Counted from the stretch's first letter, positions 19,041 through 28,841 are shown. The stretch is 64,000 nucleotides of DNA from Terrimonas sp. (GCF_003075435.1 NZ_QCZJ01000005.1:62001-126000); one strand, 5' to 3'. The notes: generated by a model not told the origin, from the sequence alone. Numbers and translations: made by a program.

Positions 19041-19646
19041 TTATGATTTTTTATATGGTTTATTATAGTTCGCATAAAATTTATCCTCCGCCCATTTTGC
19101 AGGATTGTTGATGATGTAATTTGAAATGTTTTGATAGGATTTTTCATCCCGGATGATATGTTCATAATAATTGCGTTGCCACAATTTACCCATCGTTTCG
19201 TTTTTCGATTTATCAATATCCAGGCATCCATTTGCCGCCAATGATTTGTATGCGCCAATAATGTTGCCAACCGTGGTAGGGGCAGGGCTTGCCCCTGCCC
19301 CTACCACGGTATCATTCCCATCATCGTTAATGGGTACGTTTGTGCAGACATCCGTATTTTTATCCGGGGCACCCGCGAGGGGTGCCCCAACCAATGCGAT
19401 TATACCATGCATGTGGTTGGGCATTATCTGGAACACGTCTAATTCGAAATTGGGGAATCGTTCCGGTAATTTTATCCATTCATTGTAGGCGATTTGTCCA
19501 AATTCATTTAATACCATTTTTTTGTTTATTATTTCTCCAAATCTGCAAATTTTATGTTGGCAACAAATGGTAATGAAATATAATCCGGCCTTTGAATAAT
19601 CGTATCCTTTCAACCGGATAGACCTGCGGTGGTGGTGTTTGTTCAT
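19041..19646 (-). CDS. REP-associated tyrosine transposase (RAYT, Y1/HUH family)
   Basis: A 201-residue IS200-like single-copy transposase. The start RRSIRLKGYDYSKAGLYFITI is the family signature, the HUH metal motif is MPNHMHGI near residue 80, and the tyrosine helix region is WQRNYYEHIIRD near 165. Between them is an unusual insert of about 40 residues with GAPLAGAP and GAGASPAPTT, encoded by two strong DNA palindromes (separate entries). RAYTs move or process REP palindromes; no flanking insertion-sequence ends are visible. The frame is intact. Confidence 0.88.
   Translation of the reverse strand: MNKHHHRRSIRLKGYDYSKAGLYFITICCQHKICRFGEIINKKMVLNEFGQIAYNEWIKLPERFPNFELDVFQIMPNHMHGIIALVGAPLAGAPDKNTDVCTNVPINDDGNDTVVGAGASPAPTTVGNIIGAYKSLAANGCLDIDKSKNETMGKLWQRNYYEHIIRDEKSYQNISNYIINNPAKWAEDKFYANYNKPYKKS
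19270..19310. repeat. REP-like palindrome inside the RAYT gene (18-bp stem)
   Basis: accgtggtaggggcaggg at 19270-19287 pairs perfectly with 19293-19310 around a 5-base loop. In the transposase frame (minus strand) it encodes the Gly/Ala/Pro-rich GAGASPAPTT segment, so the palindrome is carried without breaking the gene. Confidence 0.85.
19366..19388. repeat. Second REP-like palindrome inside the RAYT gene (9-bp stem)
   Basis: ggggcaccc (19366) and gggtgcccc (19380) form a perfect stem with a 5-base loop. In frame it encodes the GAPLAGAP segment. It lies 55 bases from the larger palindrome. Confidence 0.8.
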
Positions 19647-19852
19647 ATTCTTTTACATTTCTGGAATTACTCCGGGCACAATTGTAGGGGTAGCTCTTAT
19701 AAAATTTGTTCAGTTTTTTAGTACGCTAATGTATGTTTTTATTATGTATTACGCTTGCCGTATTTAAAATCAAAAAGGGTAGAAGTTCTTCTTACCTCTA
19801 CCCCTTGCAAATGCCCAAAGCTGATAGCTGAACGCTGATAGCCGATAGCTTC
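19647..19852. repeat. Intergenic spacer with GCTGATAGC-type repeats
   Basis: Near 19777-19803 there is an imperfect hairpin (gggtag ... ctaccc). At 19810-19855 the unit agctgatagc occurs in degenerate repeats (agctgatagctgaacgctg and gatagccgatagct). The same unit recurs in other spacers of this window. Confidence 0.5.
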
Positions 19853-20503
19853 TTATGGCAACGGCTTCACATAAATATCTTTAAAGTATACAATACTGTT
19901 AGGATCATGCGCCTGTAAAGCAAATGTGCCGCTTTTTATTAAACGTCCCGGATGCCCTTTGGGTGCAGTCGCCCCTTCAGGCTCTGTCCAGTCAATGATC
20001 GTTTGTCCGTTAATTTTAGTAATTACATGTTTTCCTTCAACTCTGATAGACATTTCAAACCATTCATCGTCTTTTACATAAGTTTCCCTGGCTTCTGAGA
20101 TATCATACAAGCCCGCAGTTCTTTTCCAGTCTTTGTGCGAGTTGTTAACCTGCACTTCAAATCCGTCATCCGGAAACCCTTTTTGCTGAAACAGGGTGTG
20201 AAAGTAAAAGCCGGAATTAGAGTTCGGTTTAGTGAGGATCTGCATTTTTACTTCAAAGTTTTTGAAGTTATGGTTTTGTACAGGTCCGTCGTAATACAGA
20301 TGCGATCGTTTGCCCGCAACTTTAATAGCACCATTTTCAATACTGAAGGAAGGTCCTTCACTTTCTTTCCAGCCATCCAGTGATTTACCATCAAAAAGAC
20401 TGATCCATTCTCCGCTGCCGGAGTTATTATGACTGCCACTAATTTTTTTGTTGCTGCATGCGGCAAGCATTGTTATAGCAGCAATAAGAAGAAAATTTTT
20501 CAC
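19853..20503 (-). CDS. DUF1080 / 3-keto-disaccharide hydrolase family lipoprotein
   Basis: A 216-residue lipoprotein (signal MKNFLLIAAITMLAAC) with one DUF1080 domain: WISLFDGKSLDGW at the start, then a concanavalin-like jelly roll with FEVKMQILTKPNSNSGFYF, DGFEVQVNN and the C-terminal FALQAHDPNSIVYFKDIYVK. Pfam names this family 3-keto-disaccharide hydrolase. It is the last gene of a minus-strand run susC-susD-lipoprotein-Gfo-DUF1080, 61 bases after the oxidoreductase. I infer that it cleaves a glycoside oxidised by that oxidoreductase. Confidence 0.88.
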   Translation of the reverse strand: MKNFLLIAAITMLAACSNKKISGSHNNSGSGEWISLFDGKSLDGWKESEGPSFSIENGAIKVAGKRSHLYYDGPVQNHNFKNFEVKMQILTKPNSNSGFYFHTLFQQKGFPDDGFEVQVNNSHKDWKRTAGLYDISEARETYVKDDEWFEMSIRVEGKHVITKINGQTIIDWTEPEGATAPKGHPGRLIKSGTFALQAHDPNSIVYFKDIYVKPLP

Positions 20504-20564
20504 GATATAGTTTTAAATGAAAGAAAAAAAGAGTCCCGCATTTTTGTGCGGGACTTCAAAAGTA

Positions 20565-22010
20565 TTAAAAATCGAGTGTCCAGCCTTTGCGGTATTCTCT
20601 CTTCACAAATTGATTCACTTCATCGAGGTTGGTTACTTTCATGTTTTTATAATCCCAGAGCAACTTCATGTTTGCACCCGGGTAATCATTACCTCTTCCA
20701 TTAGCTCTTGGCTTTGGTGTATCTGCTGCCCTGATTCCTAAATTGGCCATTAAAATCGCTTCGGTAAGCGGCCCTGATTTAGAAAACGGAGCACTTAATT
20801 CCATATTACCATACCCTGCAATACAGCCCTCTACCCATTGTGCATAGTGTCCGTCAGCACTTCCGGGAACACGCTTAATAGTTTTGGGAACTTTTACTTC
20901 TTCGTTCCTCTTAAGCGGTAAAAGGCGTGGATTGGCTGCATATTCGCTGGCCATCATTTTGCCTTTTGTTCCAACAAATAAAATACCGCTGTTACCATCT
21001 CCAAATACTTCATTAGCACCCAGTTCAGCCGGACGTTCTGGTTTTATACCACCGTCCATCCAGTGCATAATTACTTCTCCTTTTGTTTTATTTGTTTTAG
21101 GGAAGGTAAGTGTTGCATGGGCAGAAGGGGGAAAGCTATCAGGGAAATAACCTCTTTTTCCAAAAGCAGTAAATACACTGGTTACTGAAGCCTGTACATC
21201 CAGTGCATATTGCAGACCAAGTACTCTGAAAGGTGCTTCCATAAGGTGACAACCTAAGTCGCCTAAGGCACCAGTACCATAATCCCACCAGCCACGCCAG
21301 CTTCCTGGGATCAAACCATCCACGTAGTCTTTCTGAGGGGCTGTACCCAACCATAAATCCCAATCTAAACCGGCAGGTACTGCTGGTTTTTCTGTAGGCC
21401 AGGGAATGCCCTGTGGCCAAATTGGTCTGTTGGTAAATATATATACGGAATGTACATCGCCAATAATACCGGCATCGTACCATTCAACCAACTGACGTAC
21501 ACCATCACCCGAAGCTCCCTGGTTACCCATTTGCGTAACTACTTTGTATTTTTCAGCAGCTTCAGTTAACACACGTGCTTCATAAATATCATGAGTTAAA
21601 GGCTTCTGCACGTAAACGTGTTTCTTCCTGCGCATGGCAGCCATTGCTACTACAGCGTGTGTATGGTCAGGGGTAGACACAGAAACAGCATCGAATGATT
21701 TTGCTTCCTTGTCAAATAATTCTCTCCAGTCTTTATAATATTTGGCCTTAGGAAAATTTTTTCTTGATTCTTCAGCCATGCGATCATCAACATCACACAA
21801 AAAACCAATTTCAGCTTTACCACTTTTGTAGAAATTAGCAATGTCTGAACGCCCTTTTCCACCGGCTCCAACGCCGGCAATAATCAGTTTATCACTTGGC
21901 GCTATATAACCTTTACCTAAAACATTGCGGGGCACGATCATAAAACCCGCTGCACCCATAGCGGTATTTTTTATGAAATTTCTGCGGGATTTGAATAGTT
22001 TCTTAGACAT
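20565..22010 (-). CDS. Gfo/Idh/MocA family oxidoreductase with Tat signal
   Basis: A 481-residue NAD(P)-dependent sugar oxidoreductase. From the ATG at 22010 the N-terminus is MSKKLFKSRRNFIKNTAMG, a clear twin-arginine signal, so the enzyme is likely exported folded with its cofactor. The Rossmann motif GVGAGGKG is near residue 48, and the family catalytic segment EKP appears as QKPLTHD near 130. The dimerisation domain includes GSWRGWWDYGTGALGDLGCH, typical of the Bacteroidota/Planctomycetes exported branch. It lies between a SusD-associated lipoprotein and DUF1080, which suggests C3-oxidation of an imported glycoside. Confidence 0.9.
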   Translation of the reverse strand: MSKKLFKSRRNFIKNTAMGAAGFMIVPRNVLGKGYIAPSDKLIIAGVGAGGKGRSDIANFYKSGKAEIGFLCDVDDRMAEESRKNFPKAKYYKDWRELFDKEAKSFDAVSVSTPDHTHAVVAMAAMRRKKHVYVQKPLTHDIYEARVLTEAAEKYKVVTQMGNQGASGDGVRQLVEWYDAGIIGDVHSVYIFTNRPIWPQGIPWPTEKPAVPAGLDWDLWLGTAPQKDYVDGLIPGSWRGWWDYGTGALGDLGCHLMEAPFRVLGLQYALDVQASVTSVFTAFGKRGYFPDSFPPSAHATLTFPKTNKTKGEVIMHWMDGGIKPERPAELGANEVFGDGNSGILFVGTKGKMMASEYAANPRLLPLKRNEEVKVPKTIKRVPGSADGHYAQWVEGCIAGYGNMELSAPFSKSGPLTEAILMANLGIRAADTPKPRANGRGNDYPGANMKLLWDYKNMKVTNLDEVNQFVKREYRKGWTLDF

Positions 22011-22181
22011 AAGTATTTGTTTAAGCAATCAAAATTGTGAGAGGTTTCTTATTGTCGTGAGACAGCGTATTTTACAAGCTACTCAATATGCAGGTATTAT
22101 TTAAAAAAAACCATTAAGAAATTAAGGTTAATTAACGTTTTTGTTAGTGTCTTAATTTCCTAATGGTTTATAATACCCGGA

Positions 22182-23345
22182 TTATTGTATTACGCTATTG
22201 TGCGTATATAAATTGCCTATTCTGTATTCAAACTCCGCGGAAGCGCCCGGCGTAAGTTTGGTTACTTTCAGCATTCCATATATCACATCAGATGCTGTGC
22301 CACCATTGACCAGTTTAAACACATATACTCCTGTGCCTGCAGAAGGATCAATGCTGGTAACAGGCGAACCTGCCGCGAATGCTGTTTTGGCATCATTTAC
22401 ACTGTTAAGGTTGTAGGTAGCTATGGTAGAAGGGACAAAACTGATACCCTTACCACCCGTTGCCCATGCGGCGCCCTGTGATAGGGTAAGATTTGCACCT
22501 AATGTAATTACTGCATTCGCATTGGTTGAAGCAACTGCTGCACCGGTGAGTAAATTAAATCCATCGTTTGTTGTACTGAGCGTGCCTGATTTTTTTAAGA
22601 AGAAATAAGGATTGCTGGCTACTATGGTTTTAATTACCTCGTTGGTATAGCTTCCCTGTGCAGTCACAAAAGAATAGATCATGGTGTCTTTACCAACAGC
22701 GAAGTCATCTCCGGAAACAGGAATGGCGTCAGAGGGTGAGAATGTGCCTACTGATTGCCATGCTTCATTTGTTCCATTCTTCTTTTTTACAACTACGTTC
22801 CCTGCATACGCTCCGGAAGCTGGCGCAACGGTTGCTTTAAAGCTTGCGGTGCCGGCAGATCTGATCACATCAACATCTTTTCCGTTATACTGCGGGTTAG
22901 ATACTACAGTCGCATCTTTAAGATTAACCCGGAATGTAGCGGCGTCGGTTTTGCCGGAAAAAGTAACCGTAACATAATCACCTGCGTTAACCAGTTTTGC
23001 TTCGGCTCTGGTATAACTAACTACAGCAGTTAAATCACCGCCCAGCGTTATTTCTTTTTGTGTGCCTGCCATAGGTAATAATTGTTGCGATCCACCGCCG
23101 GATGGTGTTTGTAATTGCAATAATTCTACTTTCATTACATCACCGCTTTTAGCATTAGGCAGGTATGATGTTACGGTAAAGCCATCATCAAGCGTGGTAA
23201 TACCGTCAGAGGTTGTTTTGGCTACCCCTGTAATAACAACATTTCCGTTTTCGTCTGTTGGTATTTCATAATAAGGCTGTTTAGTGCAACTCCATAAAGA
23301 AGCTGCAGTTGCCATTATGAATAAATTTTTTATGTATGTCTTCAT
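22182..23345 (-). CDS. SusD-associated surface lipoprotein of unknown fold (SusE-like position)
   Basis: A 387-residue lipoprotein from the ATG at 23345 (signal ends MATAASLWSCTK). It is rich in Thr, Ser, Val and Gly with beta-sandwich character and has internally similar segments (for example DGFTVTSYLPNAKSGD, then later DGFNLLTGAAVAS). I do not recognise a domain, although a DUF1735-like N-terminus is possible. It sits directly after susD, where SusE/SusF-type glycan-binding proteins are found, so a surface binding role is inferred from position only. Confidence 0.7.
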   Translation of the reverse strand: MKTYIKNLFIMATAASLWSCTKQPYYEIPTDENGNVVITGVAKTTSDGITTLDDGFTVTSYLPNAKSGDVMKVELLQLQTPSGGGSQQLLPMAGTQKEITLGGDLTAVVSYTRAEAKLVNAGDYVTVTFSGKTDAATFRVNLKDATVVSNPQYNGKDVDVIRSAGTASFKATVAPASGAYAGNVVVKKKNGTNEAWQSVGTFSPSDAIPVSGDDFAVGKDTMIYSFVTAQGSYTNEVIKTIVASNPYFFLKKSGTLSTTNDGFNLLTGAAVASTNANAVITLGANLTLSQGAAWATGGKGISFVPSTIATYNLNSVNDAKTAFAAGSPVTSIDPSAGTGVYVFKLVNGGTASDVIYGMLKVTKLTPGASAEFEYRIGNLYTHNSVIQ

Positions 23346-23379
23346 TGTATGATAATTATAGATACTCAATTCAATTTAC

Positions 23380-25029
23380 TTACTGTCCGGATTGTTTGGG
23401 CAGGTATCCGAAGTTTTGCAGGCACTGCGCATTATTGATGATTTCTGTACCTGAAACAGGAGCCAACAGGTTCATTGGTCCAAATTCGAAGCTGAAGTCA
23501 ACCGGGCGATGGCCAAAGAATGATTCAATAGCGGCAAACTGGCCTTCACCATCAACCAAACACATACGTGTGCGGCGCTGATCCCACAGCATTTTGTTTT
23601 CAAATACCAGTTCGTAAGCCCGCTCGCTCATTATTGCCAGGAGATTTATATCTGTAGCCCTGTAAGCAGGCAGCAGGGCTCTTGCTCTAACCAGGTTTAT
23701 ACCTTTTATCATATCATCATCGCTCACTGCTTCTCCCAGCGATCTTAATGTCCAGTTTACCTCGGTAAGCATCAGTAATATATCTGCATAACGATAGAAG
23801 CTCCAGTTTAATCCTGACTGGCCGGTTACCTTAATGGCACTTTGGTCGTAAAATTTATACAGGTAAGCCATACCAAATTTATCTGCAGGACCCTGGGAAG
23901 GATCATATTTAGTAGACTTGGTATCAGAAAAGTAAAACATTTGCCTGTCCTGTATACGTTTATCGGCGGGGTCGTAAGATTTAAAATAAGGAGTACTTGG
24001 GATGAAAGTGCCATATTCATCACCAAACATAGATACATGGCTAAGTCCTGGCAATGATGCCGCAATAATGCTATTATTGGTAACACCACTCAGGTATTGC
24101 GCCTGGAAAACTGCTTCACCCACATTGTTTTTTCCGGGGTCGTGCAGGTCATCATAGGAACCTAAAGTATAAGCGCCATATAATACATTTAGATTGGTTT
24201 GGGCTTTCTTTAAAAAGTCTTTAGCAGAAGCTGAATTTACAGGATATGTACTTGCAGACCATGATCCATCAACACACCAGTTTTTTTCAGGAGCAGTGGC
24301 TACTTCCTGATAAGGATAACCGGCACAGGTTAAATATACATCAGCCAGTATTGCCCGGGCCACATGTTTGGTAACCCTTCCATTGGTCGAACGGGCATCA
24401 GCCAGGGGGCTGTTAACTGCAAATTCAAGATCAGGGATTATTACTTCATCATATATCTGCTTGAGAGAAGTACGGGGCAATTGAACACTATCCAGCGTGC
24501 TTACTACAGTTGTAGTTAAAGGCACATCGCCAAAATAACGAACAAGGCAGAAATAATACCATGCCCTGAGTGTTCTTACTTCAGCCATTGCTTTTTGAAT
24601 GTCAGCATCAGACCATTCCGTAATGCCGGGTATTTTGGCAATGGAGAAGTTACAGTCTCTTACACCCTGGTACCAGTTATTCCATTGGTTGTTAAAATTA
24701 CCAAGCATATCGCCGGATATCTGGTTGGTTTGATATTTCCATATCTGCACGTGTGTATCAGATGTATAGGCTTTACCGGTTGGATATTCCAATGTAGCGG
24801 GCAGATAGTTACCCCAGTCGTCGGCACCGCCTGTCCATGATGCTAAAGAGCGGTAAGGTCCTATAACAAGAGCAGCGCCCTCCTGAGCTGTAGTAAAAAC
24901 AGTTTGATCTGTCATGTTGCCGGTAGGCACTTCTTCCAGGAATTTTTTACAACTACCCGTCATTATTACAATAAGGGTAAGTATTGCCTGGTATTTAAAA
25001 AATTGTATGATTTTTTTATTTGAACACAT
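23380..25029 (-). CDS. SusD/RagB family outer-membrane lipoprotein
   Basis: A 549-residue nutrient-binding lid of a SusCD complex. The lipoprotein box is LIVIMTGSC, followed by the family start KKFLEEVPTGNMTDQTVF, then TPR-like helices with VRTLRAWYYFCLVRYFGDVPL and the C-terminal SERAYELVFENKMLWDQRRT. It follows susC by 18 bases, so they are cotranscribed. The substrate cannot be read from the sequence, but the downstream oxidoreductase and DUF1080 genes suggest a glycoside. Confidence 0.95.
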   Translation of the reverse strand: MCSNKKIIQFFKYQAILTLIVIMTGSCKKFLEEVPTGNMTDQTVFTTAQEGAALVIGPYRSLASWTGGADDWGNYLPATLEYPTGKAYTSDTHVQIWKYQTNQISGDMLGNFNNQWNNWYQGVRDCNFSIAKIPGITEWSDADIQKAMAEVRTLRAWYYFCLVRYFGDVPLTTTVVSTLDSVQLPRTSLKQIYDEVIIPDLEFAVNSPLADARSTNGRVTKHVARAILADVYLTCAGYPYQEVATAPEKNWCVDGSWSASTYPVNSASAKDFLKKAQTNLNVLYGAYTLGSYDDLHDPGKNNVGEAVFQAQYLSGVTNNSIIAASLPGLSHVSMFGDEYGTFIPSTPYFKSYDPADKRIQDRQMFYFSDTKSTKYDPSQGPADKFGMAYLYKFYDQSAIKVTGQSGLNWSFYRYADILLMLTEVNWTLRSLGEAVSDDDMIKGINLVRARALLPAYRATDINLLAIMSERAYELVFENKMLWDQRRTRMCLVDGEGQFAAIESFFGHRPVDFSFEFGPMNLLAPVSGTEIINNAQCLQNFGYLPKQSGQ

Positions 25030-25047
25030 GATAATACGCTTTAAGAA

Positions 25048-28000
25048 TTAGAAACTAACATTAACGCCGAAGCTGTAGATAGAAGGATTGGGATATTGGT
25101 ATTTATCCACGTTCGGCACCAGTGAATACTGTTTATCCAGCGAGCTTCCTTCAGGATCGTACCCTTCAACATTGGTAATTAAGAAGAAATTAGCCGCGGA
25201 TATATAAGCTCTTATCTTTTGGAGTTTCCATGCCTGCACAGGAAAAGAATAGCCAATGGTTGCAGAACCGCCTCTTATAAAGGAAGCATCGCTGATCATA
25301 TGCGTATCGGGGTAGGATTGATAGTATGCGCCACCATTACCCGGCCGCATCTGTGCTATCATAGTATTTTGAGCGGTTGGACGCCATGCCTGCAACGTAC
25401 TGTTCAAACCACCTGATACCAATTGCCTGTCTTCTGCAGATTCATGCACAAAAGCTTTATTAACGCCTGACACAAACTGGATATTCAGGCTCGCATCAAA
25501 TCTTTTGTATTTAAAATAGTTATTAAAACCACCCAATACTTTCGGGAATGAGTAACCGATAATACCACCGTCTGAATACAGGTCGATCTTACCATCATCA
25601 TTCCTGTCAAGAAATTTCAGGTCGCCCGGCAACATGCCATAACGTGCGGCAAGAGAAGCTTCTTCTGTGCTGTAAGTACCAAGACGTGTAAGCCCGAAAA
25701 ATGCGCCAATCGGCTCTCCTACTTTCAGGATAGAAGTACCGTTACCCGCGCCAGTTTGCACATATATAGGTGCGCCGGTTGGTCCTAATGCCAGTATCTT
25801 ATTCTGGTTAAGACTTATAGAAATGTCTGTATTCCATTTAAAGTTTGCACCGTCAATTATTGCAGCGCCCAAACCAATTTCCCAGCCTTTGTTTTCAACA
25901 GAACCATAGTTCATTTTGGCTGTACCTGTTGTGGTAGAACGGGGCAAAGGCACATCTAACAACATATCCTTGGTTACTTTGTAATAATAATCGAGTGTAA
26001 GATTTATCCTGCCATCAAGCACACCTAATTCTAAACCCCCATCATATTGCGTGGTTGATTCCCATTTCAGATCAGGGTTACCCATCTGGCTGGGATAAAT
26101 ACCTGTTTGAGAAGAGCCACCCAATACCACGCTACCAACACCAACATAAGTTTGAGATACATAGCTACCAATTTCCTGGTTACCTGTTTTACCCATACTT
26201 GCTCTCAACTTTAATTCGCTTATGCCTTTAACATCTTCCAGGAATTTTTCCTGTGAAACTCTCCATGCCACACCGGCAGAAGGGAAAAAACCGTATTTGC
26301 TGTTAGGACCAAATTTGGAAGAACCATCTATACGACCTGTTGCCGTGAGTAAATACTTGTTTTTGTAAGTATAGTTTACCCTTGCAAAGTATGAGTTAAG
26401 TGCACTCTTACCATCGCTGCTACTAGGTACGGGACGTGTTTGCGCACCTGCGCCAATATTATGGTATTCGTAAAAATTGGAAAAGAATACAGAGTTGGAA
26501 GTGTTCAGGTATTCCCAGTTAAACTGTGTCCACGCTAAACCCAGCATAGCATTTATTTTATGTGCATCTCCTACTTTTTTATCGTAGTTAAAATAGTATT
26601 GGTTTTGCCAGTAAAAAGTATTTTGTGTATTGATAGTTGCTGTTCCGTTACCTCCGTATAATTTTCCACTATAGCCATTATACTTGTAAGCATTATAGTC
26701 AACAGAGAAATCGGTTTTAAGGCTCAGGTCAGGAGTGATCTTCGCATTCAACGCGATGCTTCCTGTAGTTTGATCGCGGTTGGTAAAAGCGAATATCTGT
26801 GATCTCCTGAAAACGATATTGTACCATTGTTCACCAACATTAAAATCTCCGTTAGTTCCCCATCTGTTGGCATAGGTACCCAGGCTTGGATCATTCGGAT
26901 ATTGTACGGGCAATATACTCCAAACCTCTGCAGTAGAACGCGTGATTCCGTCATCATTGGTTTCCTGGCTGCGTGCATATGAGATATTAGTGCTCATATC
27001 AAGCCATTTAGTAATTTTTACATCACCGGTAATTCTGCCGGTATATCTTTTAAACCATGATTTTGTCATTAAACCGCGCTGATCGGTATAGCCTAAAGAA
27101 GCAGAGTATTTAGCGTTCTCACCACCACCTCTGATATCAACGTGGTGGTTGTTAGAAGTAGAGGGTTTAAATGCTAGATCCTCCCAATTGGTATTATAAA
27201 TGGGTTTATAGTAGTTGCCATCTTTGCCTACAAGGTCTAATATATAATCGCCTTTTTCTACTTTTTCAAATAACCAGGGCATTTCAGAGTAGGAAATACC
27301 GGAAGCTGTAGCACCGCGAAAATCTTTAGCACGGTTAATAGTACCATATTTATCGCCATTTGCCATTGCCTGTTCATACACATACATTAATTGATCTGCA
27401 TCCATGGCATACAGGTGGCGTTGTAAAACATTACGTGAAACACTGCCACTGTAATCAACCTGTGTTTTGCCGTTTACACCTCTTTTGGTAGTGATCATAA
27501 TTACACCGTTTGCACCGCGTGCCCCGTATATAGCGGTAGCAGAAGCGTCTTTTAAAACTTCCATTGCCACGATGTCTTCAGGGTTTAATGTAGACAGCGC
27601 GTTGGCAACGCCAATAATTCCGTCAACAACAAAAAGCGGATCGCTGCTTGTGTTGATGGAGTTTGTACCGCGTATCCTGATCATAGGTTTGCCGCCTGGA
27701 ACGCCCGCGCCCTGGTTAACTACCTGCACACCCGCGATCTTTCCCTGTAACCCATTTCCCACGTTGGCAATCGGCCTGTCAACCAGCTTGTCGGCTTTAA
27801 TTTGCGCAACCGAACCAACCAGGTCGCTTTTCTTTGCAGTACCATAACCTACCACAACAATATCACTCAATCCTTCAACGGAGTCTTCAAGGGCGATAGT
27901 GATATTATTTTTGGCATCTACGGTTTGGGTTTTAAATCCTACGATGGAGATTACCAACTGTACTCTCTTATCTGAGTCTACGGTAATGGTAAAAACACCA

Positions 28001-28263
28001 TCTTTATTTGTTGTAGTACCACGCGACGTACCTGCAACAGTTACGGAAGCTCCTTCAAGCGGTAGCCCGTTTTTATCTACAACCTTACCCCGTATTTCTA
28101 TCGGCGGTAGGTTGTTTATTGATTTGTTTCCATCAAGCTCTCCTGCTTGTGTATTAAGTGAAAAGCTTAAAAACAAGACAAAAATTAGTTTCATGGCAAG
28201 AAACGACTTGTTGAGTTTTTGGTTGGTACAAAATTTTGGCTTGTACCTGGCATAAGCATTCAT
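25048..28263 (-). CDS. SusC/RagA TonB-dependent outer-membrane receptor
   Basis: A 1071-residue receptor, the barrel of the SusCD importer. It has an N-terminal extension before the signal (hydrophobic core LIFVLFLSFSLNTQA), a carboxypeptidase-regulatory-like domain (IRGKVVDKNGLPLEGASV, about 55-130), a TonB box region (SDIVVVGYG), the plug (MIRIRGTNSINTSSDPLFVV and IYGARGANGVIMITTK), and a 22-strand barrel ending in GVNVSF. No DUF4974/FecR pair is nearby, so sigma/anti-sigma control is not indicated. It is the first gene of the minus-strand operon. Confidence 0.95.
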   Translation of the reverse strand: MNAYARYKPKFCTNQKLNKSFLAMKLIFVLFLSFSLNTQAGELDGNKSINNLPPIEIRGKVVDKNGLPLEGASVTVAGTSRGTTTNKDGVFTITVDSDKRVQLVISIVGFKTQTVDAKNNITIALEDSVEGLSDIVVVGYGTAKKSDLVGSVAQIKADKLVDRPIANVGNGLQGKIAGVQVVNQGAGVPGGKPMIRIRGTNSINTSSDPLFVVDGIIGVANALSTLNPEDIVAMEVLKDASATAIYGARGANGVIMITTKRGVNGKTQVDYSGSVSRNVLQRHLYAMDADQLMYVYEQAMANGDKYGTINRAKDFRGATASGISYSEMPWLFEKVEKGDYILDLVGKDGNYYKPIYNTNWEDLAFKPSTSNNHHVDIRGGGENAKYSASLGYTDQRGLMTKSWFKRYTGRITGDVKITKWLDMSTNISYARSQETNDDGITRSTAEVWSILPVQYPNDPSLGTYANRWGTNGDFNVGEQWYNIVFRRSQIFAFTNRDQTTGSIALNAKITPDLSLKTDFSVDYNAYKYNGYSGKLYGGNGTATINTQNTFYWQNQYYFNYDKKVGDAHKINAMLGLAWTQFNWEYLNTSNSVFFSNFYEYHNIGAGAQTRPVPSSSDGKSALNSYFARVNYTYKNKYLLTATGRIDGSSKFGPNSKYGFFPSAGVAWRVSQEKFLEDVKGISELKLRASMGKTGNQEIGSYVSQTYVGVGSVVLGGSSQTGIYPSQMGNPDLKWESTTQYDGGLELGVLDGRINLTLDYYYKVTKDMLLDVPLPRSTTTGTAKMNYGSVENKGWEIGLGAAIIDGANFKWNTDISISLNQNKILALGPTGAPIYVQTGAGNGTSILKVGEPIGAFFGLTRLGTYSTEEASLAARYGMLPGDLKFLDRNDDGKIDLYSDGGIIGYSFPKVLGGFNNYFKYKRFDASLNIQFVSGVNKAFVHESAEDRQLVSGGLNSTLQAWRPTAQNTMIAQMRPGNGGAYYQSYPDTHMISDASFIRGGSATIGYSFPVQAWKLQKIRAYISAANFFLITNVEGYDPEGSSLDKQYSLVPNVDKYQYPNPSIYSFGVNVSF

Positions 28264-28841
28264 AATTCTGTGAATTGGGATGAATAAATAGTTTAGTTTC
28301 CTCGAAAATGTTTGCCGGCATGGTTTAATCCGCCGGCAATAGCCAAATATCAGTCACTAATATTTGGTGCTGGCATTGTTAATTTTTCATGTACATTTTT
28401 GGTTTTGGTTTAAGTTTTTAAATTAATAATACAGGTTCTTCACTTGTAGCTAGAATGTATATCAGCGGTGATTGCCTTTAAAGCACAAGGCTACATGTAA
28501 GCTGGCAAATCTTTGACTACTTTTAAAGCCTGGTGCAGACAAGCAGCTTATTAATAATTGAAATTTTGTACGAGATGGGATTGTAGCTGACAGATTTATT
28601 TGCAATTTCACTTATTCTGTTCCAATAGCAATTGAGTAAGATTTCAAATGCTATAAATTTTCTTATTGCAAAAGAATGAAACAACATTTTTCTGCAACGC
28701 ATGTTTTGGTTGGTTACGTTGTAATTCATATGACAAACTAGGATTGACGAAACGTTGGATGTCGTTTTCTACGGTTAACCTATTTACTTTTTCAATGGTA
28801 GAGGCGGGTTACGGTTATTGCCTGAAGTTTTTATTCAACTT
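28264..28841. other. Leader region upstream of susC with two hairpins
   Basis: No credible gene is seen in these 578 bases. On the susC leader side there are two perfect 8-bp stems: ttgccggc/gccggcaa at 28312-28339 and ccaaatat/atatttgg at 28343-28367. They lie about 50-105 bases upstream of the susC start and would fall in its 5' untranslated RNA or its operator. The right half is AT-rich and featureless. Confidence 0.5.

Noticed and set aside
19022-19270. Frame antisense-adjacent to the RAYT gene 3' half
   Set aside because: It is a different frame over the same DNA as the intact transposase and carries no motif.
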